The notes beneath the pieces were generated by a model that did not search any database, was not told the DNA's origin, and saw only the letters and a program-made list of their open reading frames with translations. From positions 19,028,564-19,092,563 of the forward strand of contig OY829541.1 in assembly GCA_963691705.1 (NCBI GenBank): 64,000 nt of DNA. Reading direction: 5' to 3'. Origin of the DNA: Viola odorata. Lineage: Eukaryota > Streptophyta > Magnoliopsida > Malpighiales > Violaceae. Numbering within the stretch: position 1 is the stretch's first letter; each line of letters starts with the position of its first letter. Shown here piece after piece: positions 1 to 10,221 of this stretch. The position numbers were made by a program, and so were the translations under genes.

Positions 1-59
1 CGAGATTTCTCGTGTCGATAGCTCGAACCAAAAATATCTCGCTCATGCCATGACAGCTC

Positions 60-85
60 ATTAATTGCATTAATGCACTTGTGCA
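60..85. repeat. Cluster of overlapping dyads near the monomer start
   Basis: Three overlapping dyads lie within 26 bases: ATTAAT-TGC-ATTAAT (60-74), the perfect 10-base palindrome GCATTAATGC (67-76) and TGCAC-TT-GTGCA (74-85). They recur in most A, B, C and D monomers. In E and F the sequence GCATTGATTCAC disrupts the palindrome. Confidence 0.75.
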
Positions 86-227
86 GGCCAGTCTAAAAAG
101 AGCTAGTACTGAGTATTTATCAACACGAAGATTTTTGCTTGTGCAAAGAAGAACAGTTGATTTAAATCCAAAAAAACAAAAGCATATGACAAATGGGTAC
201 AAAATTCCTCTCGTGCTTGAATGGAAT

Positions 228-242
228 CTCTCAACCAGAGAG
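228..242. repeat. Short inverted repeat in the short-class 8-base block
   Basis: CTCTC-AACCA-GAGAG is a 5-base stem with a 5-base loop, followed by ACGACCC. It is intact in A and E monomers, and in F the loop reads AACTA. In long monomers the right arm is lost (CCAGATGG, CCATAGGG or CAGAGGG), so it distinguishes the classes. A structural role is speculative. Confidence 0.7.
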
Positions 243-601
243 ACGACCCATCACTTCAAAATCAATATCCATGATGGAAAAGGAGGAAAGATTTTGGCTT
301 CCTTAATAATATAATAGTTGAGGAAAATGTTAAAACTGTAATTTTTAGAAAATGAGGTTGTTTTTGTTTTTATATTATAGATTGAGAATTGGAGTCTATT
401 TAGTTTTATTAATGAACGATACATTGAGAATGAAAGTAAGTAGAAATTCCAACTTTCAACTTGAGCTTATTAGTTATTACTACTAATTTCAAATTATTAT
501 ATTTTAGTATAAAATAATTATGTAATTAAAATGAGGGTAATCTTTCAAGTTAAATGAGTCATCTTTTTCACTTGTATTTTTGAGATTTTTCGCTGAAGTT
601 T

Positions 602-636
602 CTATCGATTTTTAACGAGATTTCTCATATCGATAG
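602..636. repeat. Inverted repeat spanning a monomer junction
   Basis: CTATCGAT (602-609) and ATCGATAG (629-636) are perfect 8-base inverted arms separated by 19 bases that include the start of the next monomer. Monomers starting with CTCGTGTCGATAG keep seven of the eight pairs. In octamer copies the left arm is altered by CTATAGAT or CTATCCAT. Confidence 0.7.
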
Positions 637-1279
637 CTCGAGCCAAAAATATCTCGCTCATGCCATGACAGCTCATTAATCTCATTAATGCACTTGTGCG
701 GGCCAGTCTAAAAAGAGCTAGTACTGAGTATTTATCAACACGAAGACTTTTGCTTGTGCAAAGAAGAACAGTTGATTAAAATAAAAAAAAACAAAAGCAT
801 ATGACAAATGGGTACAGAATTCCTCTCGTGCTTGAATGGAATCTCTGAACCAGATGGTCACTTCAAAATCAATATCCATGATGGAAAAGGAGGACAGATT
901 TTGGCTTCCTTAATAATATAATAGTTGAGGAAAATGTTAAAACTGTAATTTTGAGAAAATGAGGTTGTTATTTTAAATTTTCAAAATGTAGAAATAAAAC
1001 TGTAATTTTTAGAAAATGAGGTTGTTTTTGTTTTTAAATTATAGATTGAGAATTGGAGTCTATATATTTTTATTAATGAACGATACATTGAGAATGAAAG
1101 TAAGGAGAAATTTCAACTTTCAACTTGGGCTTATTAGTTATTACTACTAATTTCAAATTATTATATTTTAGTATAAAATAATTATGTAATTAAAATGAGG
1201 GTAATCTTTCAAGTTAAATGGGTAATATTTTTCACTTGTATTTTTTAGATTTTTCGCTCAAGTTTCTATCGATTTTTAA
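616..1279. repeat. Reference long monomer (B type, 664 bases)
   Basis: First complete long monomer. It lacks the 8-base block (CTCTGAACCAGATGGTCAC instead) and carries the 57-base internal duplication (939-1026). B is recognised by GTGCGGGCCAG, GATTAAAATAAAA, TTTTCAAAATG, CTTGGGCTT and TTATGTAATT. This copy also has GTCTATATATT and GGGTAATATTT, variants shared with the B copies at 44052 and 49216 (the second also at 47272), which links the two trimer regions. Net difference from the short class is +57 and -8 bases, which gives 664 against 615. Confidence 0.9.
939..1026. repeat. 57-base internal duplication that defines long monomers (first example)
   Basis: AAAACTGTAATTTT...GAGGTTGTT occurs at 939-969 and again at 996-1026, a 57-base offset with a 26-base AT-rich spacer. 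All long monomers (B, C, Cd, D, G) have both copies; A1, A2, E and F have one. On the minus strand of C monomers the duplication is in frame and gives a 19-residue peptide repeat. Whether long monomers gained it or short ones lost it by recombination between the 31-base direct repeats cannot be settled here. Confidence 0.93.
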
Positions 1280-1943
1280 CAAGATTTCTCATATCGATAG
1301 CTCGAGCCAAAAATATCTTGATCATGCCATGACAGCTCATGAATTGCATTAATGCACTTGTGCAGGCCAGTCTAAAAAGAGCTAGTACTGAGTATTTATC
1401 AACATGAAGACTTTTGCTTGTGCAAAGAAGAACAGTTGATTAAAATCAAAAAAAACAAAAGCATATGACAAATGGGTACAGAATTCCTCTCGTGCTTGAA
1501 TGGAATCTCTTAACCATAGGGTCACTTCAAAATCAATATCAATGATGGAAAAGGAGGAAAGATTTTGGCTTCCTTAATGATATAATAGTTGAGGAAAATG
1601 TTAAAACTGTAATTTTTAGAAAATGAGGTTGTTATTTTAAATTTTAAAAATGTAGAAATAAAACTGTAGTTTTTAGAAAATGAGGTTGTTTTTGTTTTTA
1701 TATTATAGATTGAGAATTGGAGTCTATTTATTTTCATTAATGAACGATACATTGAGAATTAAAGTAAGGAGAAATTCCAACTTTCAACTTGAGCTTATTA
1801 GTTATTACTACTAATTTCAAATTATTATATTTTAGTATAAAATAATTACGTAATTAAAATTAGGGTAATTTTTCAAGTTGAATGGGTCATCTTTTTCACT
1901 TGTATTTTTGAGATTTTTCACTCAAGTTTCTATCGATTTTTAA

Positions 1944-3886
1944 CGAGATTTCTCGTGTCGATAGCTCGAACGAAAAATATCTCGCTCATGCCATGACAAC
2001 TCATTATTTGCATTAATGCACTTGTGCAGGCCAGTCTAAAAAGAGCTAGTACTGAGTATTTATCAACACGAAGATTTTTGCTTGTGCAAAGAAGAACAGT
2101 TGATTTAAATCCAAAAAAACAAAAGCATATGACAAATGGGTACAAAATTCCTCTCGTGCTTGAATGGAATCTCTCAACCAGAGAGACGACCCATCACTTC
2201 AAAATCAATATCCATGATGGAAAAGGAGGAAAGATTTTGGCTTCCTTAATAATATAATAGTTGAGGAAAATGTTAAAACTGTAATTTTTAGAAAATGAGG
2301 TTGTTTTTGTTTTTATATTATAGATTGAGAATTGGAGTCTATTTATTTTTATTAATTAACGATACATTGAGAATGAAAGTAAGTAGAAATTCCAACTTTC
2401 AACTTGAGCTTTTTAGTTATTACTACTAATTTCAAATTATTATATTTTAGTATAAAATAATTACGTAATTAAAATGAGGGTAATCTTTCAAGTTAAATGA
2501 GTCATCTTTTTCACTTGTATTTTTGAGATTTTTCGCTGAAGTTTCTATCGATTTTTAACGAGATTTCTCATATCGATAGCTCGAGCCAAAAATATCTCGC
2601 TCATCCCATGACAGCTCATTAATTGCATTAATGCACTTGTGCGGGCCAGTCTAAAAAGAGCTAGTACTGAGTATTTATCAACACGAAGACTTTTGCTTGT
2701 GCAAAGAAGAACAGTTGATTAAAATAAAAAAAAACAAAAGCATATGACAAATGGGTACAGAATTCCTCTCGTGCTTGAATGGAATCTCTGAACCAGATGG
2801 TCACTTCAAAATCAATATCCATGATGGAAAATGAGGACAGATTTTGGCTTCCTTAATAATATAATAGTTGAGGAAAATGTTAAAACTGTAATTTTTAGAA
2901 AATGAGGTTGTTATTTTAAATTTTCAAAATGTAGAAATAAAACTGTAATTTTTAGAAAATGAGGTTGTTTTTGTTTTTAAATTATAGATTGAGAATTGGA
3001 GTCTATTTATTTTTATTAATGAACGATACATTGAGAATGAAAGTAAGGAGAAATTTCAACTTTCAACTTGGGCTTATTAGTTATTACTACTAATTTCAAA
3101 TTATTATATTTTAGTATAAAATAATTATGTAATTAAAATGAGGGTAATCTTTGAAGTTAAATGGGTCATCTTTTTCACTTGTATTTTTTAGATTTTTCGA
3201 TCAAGTTTCTATCGATTTTTAACGAGATTTCTCATATCGATAGCTCGAGCCAAAAATATCTTGATCATGCCATGACAGCTCATGAATTGCATTAATGCAC
3301 TTGTGCAGGCCAGTCTAAAAAGAGCTAGTACTGAGTATTTATCAACATGAAGACTTTTGCTTGTGCAAAGAAGAACAGTTGATTAAAATCAAAAAAAACA
3401 AAAGCATATGACAAATGGGTTCAGAATTCCTCTCGTGCTTGAATGGAATCTCTTAACCATAGGGTCACTTCAAAATCAATATCAATGATGGAAAAGGAGG
3501 AAAGATTTTGGCTTCCTTAATGATATAATAGTTGAGGAAAATGTTAAAACTGTAATTTTTAGAAAATGAGGTTGTTATTTTAAATTTTAAAAATGTAGAA
3601 ATAAAACTGTAGTTTTTAGAAAATGAAGTTGTTTTTGTTTTTATATTATAGATTGAGAATTGGAGTCTATTTATTTTCATTAATGAACGATACATTGAGA
3701 ATTAAAGTAAGGAGAAATTCCAACTTTCAACTTGAGCTTATTAGTTATTACTACTAATTTCAAATTATTATATTTTAGTATAAAATAATTACGTAATTAA
3801 AATTAGGGTAATTTTTCAAGTTGAATGGGTCATCTTTTTCACTTGTATTTTTGAGATTTTTCACTCAAGTTTCTATCGATTTTTAA
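1944..3886. repeat. Trimer HOR copy 2 (A1-B-C)
   Basis: Monomers A1 1944-2558, B 2559-3222 and C 3223-3886; total 1943 bases, equal to copy 1. It differs at scattered positions, for example GAACGAAAA near 1969, CTCATCCCATG in B, and C starting with CGAG rather than CAAG. The A1 monomer here carries an intact TAATTACGTAATTA palindrome. Confidence 0.92.
2458..2471. repeat. 14-base perfect palindrome TAATTACGTAATTA (example)
   Basis: It is present at the same place in most A, C, D, E, F and G monomers. In B, and in monomers with a B tail, the central CpG is TpG (TTATGTAATT), which breaks the symmetry. The difference is what cytosine deamination at a methylated CpG would leave. Confidence 0.8.
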
Positions 3887-5165
3887 CGAGATTTCTCGTG
3901 TCGATAGCTCGAACCAAAAATATCTCGCTCATGCCATGACAACTCATTAATTGCATTAATGCACTTGTGCAGGCCAGTCTAAAAAGAGCTAGTACTGAGT
4001 ATTTATCAACACGAAGATTTTTGCTTGTGCAAAGAAGAACAGTTGATTTAAATCCAAAAAAACAAAAGCATATGACAAATGGGTACAAAATTCCTCTCGT
4101 GCTTGAATGGAATCTCTCAACCAGAGAGACGACCCATCACTTCAAAATCAATATCCATGATGGAAAAGGAGGAAAGATTTTGGCTTCCTTAATAATATAA
4201 TAGTTGAGGAAAATGTTAAAACTGTAATTTTTAGAAAATGAGGTTGTTTTTGTTTTTATATTATAGATTGAGAATTGGAGTCTATTTATTTTTATTAATG
4301 AACGATACATTGAGAATGAAAGTAAGTAGAAATTCCAACTTTCAACTTGAGCTTATTAGTTATTACTACTAATTTCAAATTATTATATTTTAGTATAAAA
4401 TAATTACGTAATTAAAATGAGGGTAATCTTTCAAGTTAAATGAGTCATCTTTTTCACTTGTATTTTTGAGATTTTTCGCTGAAGTTTCTATCGATTTTTA
4501 ACGAGATTTCTCATATCGATAGCTCGAGCCAAAAATATCTCGCTCATCCCATGACAGCTCATTAATTGCATTAATGCACTTGTGCGGGCCAGTCTAAAAA
4601 GAGCTAGTACTGAGTATTTATCAACACGAAGACTTTTGCTTGTGCAAAGAAGAACAGTTGATTAAAATAAAAAAAAACAAAAGCATATGACAAATGGGTA
4701 CAGAATTCCTCTCGTGCTTGAATGGAATCTCTGAACCAGATGGTCACTTCAAAATCAATATCCATGATGGAAAATGAGGACAGATTTTGGCTTCCTTAAT
4801 AATATAATAGTTGAGGAAAATGTTAAAACTGTAATTTTTAGAAAATGAGGTTGTTATTTTAAATTTTCAAAATGTAGAAATAAAACTGTAATTTTTAGAA
4901 AATGAGGTTGTTTTTGTTTTTAAATTATAGATTGAGAATTGGAGTCTATTTATTTTTATTAATGAACGATACATTGAGAATGAAAGTAAGGAGAAATTTC
5001 AACTTTCAACTTGGGCTTATTAGTTATTACTACTAATTTCAAATTATTATATTTTAGTATAAAATAATTATGTAATTAAAATGAGGGTAATCTTTCAAGT
5101 TAAATGGGTCATCTTTTTCACTTGTATTTTTTAGATTTTTCGATCAAGTTTCTATCGATTTTTAA
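3887..5165. repeat. A1-B pair at the trimer/tetramer transition
   Basis: Monomers A1 3887-4501 and B 4502-5165 (1279 bases). B is followed by an A2 monomer rather than C, so this pair is where the 1943-base trimer pattern ends and the Cd/A1/B/A2 pattern begins. The same order, a B leading into A2 and then Cd, recurs at 50544-52466 at the end of the second trimer region. Confidence 0.88.
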
Positions 5166-6424
5166 CGAGATTTCTCATATCGATAGCTCGAGCCAAAAAT
5201 ATCTTGCTCATGCCATGACAGCTCATTAATTGCATTAATGCACTTGTGCAGGCCAGTCTAAAAAGAGCTAGTACTGAGTATTTATCAACACGAAGATTTT
5301 TGCTTGTGCAAAGAAGAACAGTTGATTTAAATCCAAAAAAACAAAAGCATATGACAAATGGGTACAAAATTCCTCTCGTGCTTGAATGGAATCTCTCAAC
5401 CAGAGAGACGACCCATCACTTCAAAATCAATATCCATGATGGAAAAGGAGGAAAGATTTTGGCTTCCTTAATAATATAATAGTTGAGGAAAATGTTAAAA
5501 CTGTAATTTTTAGAAAATGAGGTTGTTTTTGTTTTTATATTATAGATTGAGAATTGGAGTCTATTTATTTTTATTAATGAACGATACATTGAGAATGAAA
5601 GTAAGTAGAAATTCCAACTTTCAACTTGAGCTTATTAGTTATTACTACTAATTTCAAATTATTATATTTTAGTATAAAATAATTACGTAATTAAAATGAG
5701 GGTAATCTTTCAAGTTAAATGGGTCATCTTTTTCACTTGTATTTTTTAGATTTTTCGATCAAGTTTCTATCGATTTTTAACAAGATTTCTCATATCGATA
5801 GCTCGAGCCAAAAATATCTTGATCATGCCATGACAGCTCATGAATTGCATTAATGCACTTGTGCAGGCCAGTCAAAAAAGAGCTAGTACTGAGTATTTAT
5901 CAACATGAAGACTTTTGCTTGTGCACAGAAGAACAGTTGATTAAAATCAAAAAAAACAAAAGCATATGACAAATGGGTACAGAATTCCTCTCGTGCTTGA
6001 ATGGAATCTCTTAACCATAGGGTCACTTCAAAATCAATATCAATGATGGAAAAGGAGGAAAGATTTTGGCTTCCTTAATGATATAATAGTTGAGGAAAAT
6101 GTTAAAACTGTAATTTTTAGAAAATGAGGTTGTTATTTTAAATTTTAAAAATGTAGAAATAAAACTGTAGTTTTTAGAAAATGAGGTTGTTTTTGTTTTT
6201 ATATTATTGATTGAGAATTGGAGTCTATTTATTTTCATTAATGAACGATACATTGAGAAAACTTTCAACTTGAGCTTATTAGTTATTACTACTAATTTCA
6301 AATTATTATATTTTAGTATAAAATAATTACGTAATTAAAATTAGGGTAATTTTTCAAGTTGAATGGGTCATCTTTTTCACTTGTATTTTTGAGATTTTTC
6401 ACTCAAGTTTCTATCGATTTTTAA
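5166..6424. repeat. A2-Cd dimer (1259 bases)
   Basis: A2 5166-5780 starts CGAGATTTCTCATATCG with ATCTTGCTC and ends GGGTCATC...TTCGATCAAG, the normal A2 tail before Cd. Cd 5781-6424 is 644 bases because it lacks 20 bases after CATTGAGAA (near 6256), going straight into AACTTTCAACTTG. Cd also has CCAGTCAAAAAAG and TGTGCACAG where the C of the trimers has CCAGTCTAAAAAG and TGTGCAAAG. Confidence 0.9.
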
Positions 6425-7683
6425 CGAGATTTCTCGTGTCGATAGCTCGAATCAAAAATATCTCGCTCATGCCATGACAGCTCATTAATTGCATTAATGC
6501 ACTTGTGCAGGCCAGTCTAAAAAGAGCTAGTACTAAGTATTTATCAACACGAAGATTTTTGCTTGTGCAAAGAAGAACAGTTGATTTAAATCCAAAAAAA
6601 CAAAAGCATATGACAAATGGGTACAAAATTCCTCTCGTGCTTGAATGGAATCTCTCAACCAGAGAGACGACCCATCACTTCAAAATCAATATCCATGATG
6701 GAAAAGGAGGAAAGATTTTGGCTTCCTTAATAATATAATAGTTGAGGAATATGTTAAAACTGTAATTTTTAGAAAATGAGGTTGTTTTTGTTTTTATATT
6801 ATAGATTGAGAATTGGAGTCTATTTATTTTTATTAATGAACGATACATTGAGAATGAAAGTAAGTAGAAATTCCAACTTTCAACTTGAGCTTATTAGTTA
6901 TTACTACTAATTTCAAATTATTATATTTTAGTATAAAATAATTACGTAATTAAAATGAGGGTAATCTTTCAAGTTAAATGGGTCATCTTTTTCACTTGTA
7001 TTTTTTAGATTTTTCGATCAAGTTTCTATCGATTTTTAACAAGATTTCTCATATCGATAGCTCGAGCCAAAAATATCTTGATCATGCCATGACAGCTCAT
7101 GAATTGCATTAATGCACTTGTGCAGGCCAGTCAAAAAAGAGCTAGTACTGAGTATTTATCAACATGAAGACTTTTGCTTGTGCACAGAAGAACAGTTGAT
7201 TAAAATCAAAAAAAACAAAAGCATATGACAAATGGGTACAGAATTCCTCTCGTGCTTGAATGGAATCTCTTAACCATAGGGTCACTTCAAAATCAATATC
7301 AATGATGGAAAAGGAGGAAAGATTTTGGCTTCCTTAATGATATAATAGTTGAGGAAAATGTTAAAACTGTAATTTTTAGAAAATGAGGTTGTTATTTTAA
7401 ATTTTAAAAATGTAGAAATAAAACTGTAGTTTTTAGAAAATGAGGTTGTTTTTGTTTTTATATTATAGATTGAGAATTGGAGTCTATTTATTTTCATTAA
7501 TGAACGATACATTGAGAAAACTTTCAACTTGAGCTTATTAGTTATTACTACTAATTTCAAATTATTATATTTTAGTATAAAATAATTACGTAATTAAAAT
7601 TAGGGTAATTTTTCAAGTTGAATGGGTCATCTTTTTCACTTGTATTTTTGAGATTTTTCACTCAAGTTTCTATCGATTTTTAA
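6425..7683. repeat. A1/A2 hybrid-Cd dimer (1259 bases)
   Basis: The short monomer 6425-7039 begins as A1 (CTCGTGTCG, GAATCAAAA) but ends as A2 (GGGTCATC, CGATCAAG) and is followed by Cd 7040-7683 instead of B. It is best read as one product of exchange between A1 and A2 that removed B and A2. The middle lacks the A1-type TAGAATGAG and GAAAATGAAAG, so the switch lies upstream of about 6800. Confidence 0.85.
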
Positions 7684-10221
7684 CGAGATTTCTCGTGTCG
7701 ATAGCTCGAATCAAAAATATCTCGCTCATGCCATGACAGCTCATTAATTGCATTAATGCACTTGTGCAGGCCAGTCTAAAAAGAGCTAGTACTGAGTATT
7801 TATCAACACGAAGATTTTTGCTTGTGCAAAGAAGAACAGTTGATTTAAATCCAAAAAAACAAAAGCATATGACAAATGGGTACAAAATTCCTCTCGTGCT
7901 TGAATGGAATCTCTCAACCAGAGAGACGACCCATCACTTCAAAATCAATATCCATGATGGAAAAGGAGGAAAGATTTTGGCTTCCTTAATAATATAATAG
8001 TTGAGGAAAATGTTAAAACTGTAATTTTTAGAAAATGAGGTTGTTTTTGTTTTTATATTATAGAATGAGAATAGGAGTCTATTTATTTTTATTAATGAAC
8101 GATACATTGAAAATGAAAGTAAGTAGAAATTCCAACTTTCAACTTGAGCTTATTAGTTATTACTACTAATTTCAAATTATTATATTTTAGTATAAAATAA
8201 TTACGTAATTAAAATGAGGGTAATCTTTCAAGTTAAATGAGTCATCTTTTTCACTTGTATTTTTGAGATTTTTCGCTGAAGTTTCTATCAATTTTTAACG
8301 AGATTTCTCATATCGATAGCTCGAGCCAAAAATATCTCGCTCATCCCATGACAGCTCATTAATTGCATTAATGCACTTGTGCGGCCCAGTCTAAAAAGAG
8401 CTAGTACTGAGTATTTATCAACACGAAGACTTTTGCTTGTGCAAAGAAGAACAGTTGATTAAAATAAAAAAAAACAAAAGCATATGACAAATGGTTACAG
8501 AATTCCTCTCGTGCTTGAATGGAATCTCTGAACCAGATGGTCACTTCAAAATCAATATCCATGATGGAAAATGAGGACAGATTTTGGCTTCCTTAATAAT
8601 ATAATAGTTGAGGAAAATGTTAAAACTGTAATTTTTATAAAATGAGGTTGTTATTTTAAATTTTCAAAATGTAGAAATAAAACTGTAATTTTTAGAAAAT
8701 GAGGTTGTTTTTGTTTTTAAATTATAGATTGAGAATTGGAGTCTATTTATTTTTATTAATGAACGATACATTGAGAATGAAAGTAAGGAGAAATTTCAAC
8801 TTTCAACTTGGGCTTATTAGTTATTACTACTAATTTCAAATTATTATATTTTAGTATAAAATAATTATGTAATTAAAATGAGGGTAATCTTTCAAGTTAA
8901 ATGGGTCATCTTTTTCACTTGTATTTTTTAGATTTTTCGATCAAGTTTCTATCGATTTTTAACGAGATTTCTCATATCGATAGCTCGAGCCAAAAATATC
9001 TTGCTCATGCCATGACAGCTCATTAATTGCATTAATGCACTTGTGCAGGCCAGTCTAAAAAGAGCTAGTACTGAGTATTTATCAACACGAAGATTTTTGC
9101 TTGTGCAAAGAAGAACAGTTGATTTAAATCCAAAAAAACAAAAGCATATGACAAATGGGTACAAAATTCCTCTCGTGCTTGAATGGAATCTCTCAACCAG
9201 AGAGACGACCCATCACTTCAAAATCAATATCCATGATGGAAAAGGAGGAAAGATTTTGGCTTCCTTAATAATATAATAGTTGAGGAAAATGTTAAAACTG
9301 TAATTTTTAGAAAATGAGGTTGTTTATGTTTTTATATTATAGATTGAGAATTGGAGTCTATTTATTTTTATTAATGAACGATACATTGAGAATGAAAGTA
9401 AGTAGAAATTCCAACTTTCAACTTGAGCTTATTAGTTATTACTACTAATTTCAAATTATTATATTTTAGTATAAAATAATTACGTAATTAAAATGAGGGT
9501 AATCTTTCAAGTTAAATGGGTCATCTTTTTCACTTGTATTTTTTAGATTTTTCGATCAAGTTTCTATCGATTTTTAACAAGATTTCTCATATCGATAGCT
9601 CGAGCCAAAAATATCTTGATCATGCCATGACAGCTCATGAATTGCATTAATGCACTTGTGCAGGCCAGTCAAAAAAGAGCTAGTACTGAGTATTTATCAA
9701 CATGAAGACTTTTGCTTGTGCACAGAAGAATAGTTGATTAAAATCAAAAAAAACAAAAGCATATGACAAATGGGTACAGAATTCCTCTCGTGCTTGAATG
9801 GAATCTCTTAACCATAGGGTCACTTCAAAATCAATATCAATGATGGAAAAGGAGGAAAGATTTTGGCTTCCTTAATGATATAATAGTTGAGGAAAATGTT
9901 AAAACTGTAATTTTTAGAAAATGAGGTTGTTATTTTAAATTTTAAAAATGTAGAAATAAAACTGTAGTTTTTAGAAAATGAGGTTGTTTTTGTTTTTATA
10001 TTATAGATTGAGAATTGGAGTCTATTTATTTTCATTAATGAACGATACATTGAGAAAACTTTCAACTTGAGCTTATTAGTTATTACTACTAATTTCAAAT
10101 TATTATATTTTAGTATAAAATAATTACGTAATTAAAATTAGGGTAATTTTTCAAGTTGAATGGGTCATCTTTTTCACTTGTATTTTTGAGATTTTTCACT
10201 CAAGTTTCTATCGATTTTTAA
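7684..10221. repeat. Canonical tetramer A1-B-A2-Cd (2538 bases)
   Basis: Monomers A1 7684-8298, B 8299-8962, A2 8963-9577 and Cd 9578-10221. The A1 copy has TAGAATGAG and GAAAATGAAAG, characteristic of A1 in this region. The long-short alternation is perfect. The B copy has GTGCGGCCCAG, a local variant of GTGCGGGCCAG, and ATGGTTACAG, a variant also found in B at 10837, 53082, 55613 and 58151. Confidence 0.9.

Larger units (their letters stand above)
1..615. repeat. Reference short monomer (A1 type, 615 bases)
   Basis: This is the first complete short monomer and a useful reference. It starts with CGAGATTTCTCGTG and GAACCAAAA, the A1 form found after C monomers. It carries the short-class 8-base block inside CTCTCAACCAGAGAGACGACCC (from 228) and only one copy of the AAAACTGTAATTTTTAG segment. 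Its tail GAGTCATC...CGCTGAAG is the A1 tail that leads into B. It has the private variant TATTTAGTTTT near 398, seen again only in the monomer at 48601. Composition changes along the monomer: CpG sites cluster before about base 250 and the rest is strongly AT-rich. Confidence 0.9.
1..1943. repeat. Trimer HOR copy 1 (A1-B-C)
   Basis: Monomers A1 1-615, B 616-1279 and C 1280-1943. C is recognised by CTTGATCATGCC, CTCATGAATTGC, CAACATGAAG, CTTAACCATAGG, ATCAATGATGG, CTGTAGTTTTTAG and the tail AAAATTAGGG...TTTTTCACTCAAG. Unit length is 1943 bases, repeated exactly in the next unit. The trimer has the order of the Cd-A1-B-A2 tetramer with A2 missing and without the 20-base deletion in C. Confidence 0.92.

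Noticed and set aside
81..314. Plus-strand 77-codon open frame repeated in every A monomer, as a gene family
   Set aside because: It starts at GTG, lies wholly inside a satellite monomer, is broken in related monomers, has no recognisable domain, and overlaps an antisense open frame of similar length.
296..320. TATAAT in AATATAATAG as a promoter
   Set aside because: It occurs in nearly every monomer within AT-rich sequence, has no properly spaced partner element and no gene downstream.
985..1002. AATAAA as a polyadenylation signal in the 57-base duplication
   Set aside because: It is expected by chance in AT-rich DNA and no transcript is evident.
1930..2145. Minus-strand 71-codon open frame repeated in A monomers
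   Set aside because: It is antisense to the previous frame, rich in C, F and L as expected from AT-rich sequence read in reverse, and conserved only because the monomers are.
6023..6301. Minus-strand 76- or 92-codon open frame in C and Cd monomers with a 19-residue internal repeat
   Set aside because: The peptide repeat is only the 57-base DNA duplication read in frame. The 92-codon form arises because the 20-base Cd deletion extends the frame upstream. Nothing suggests expression.
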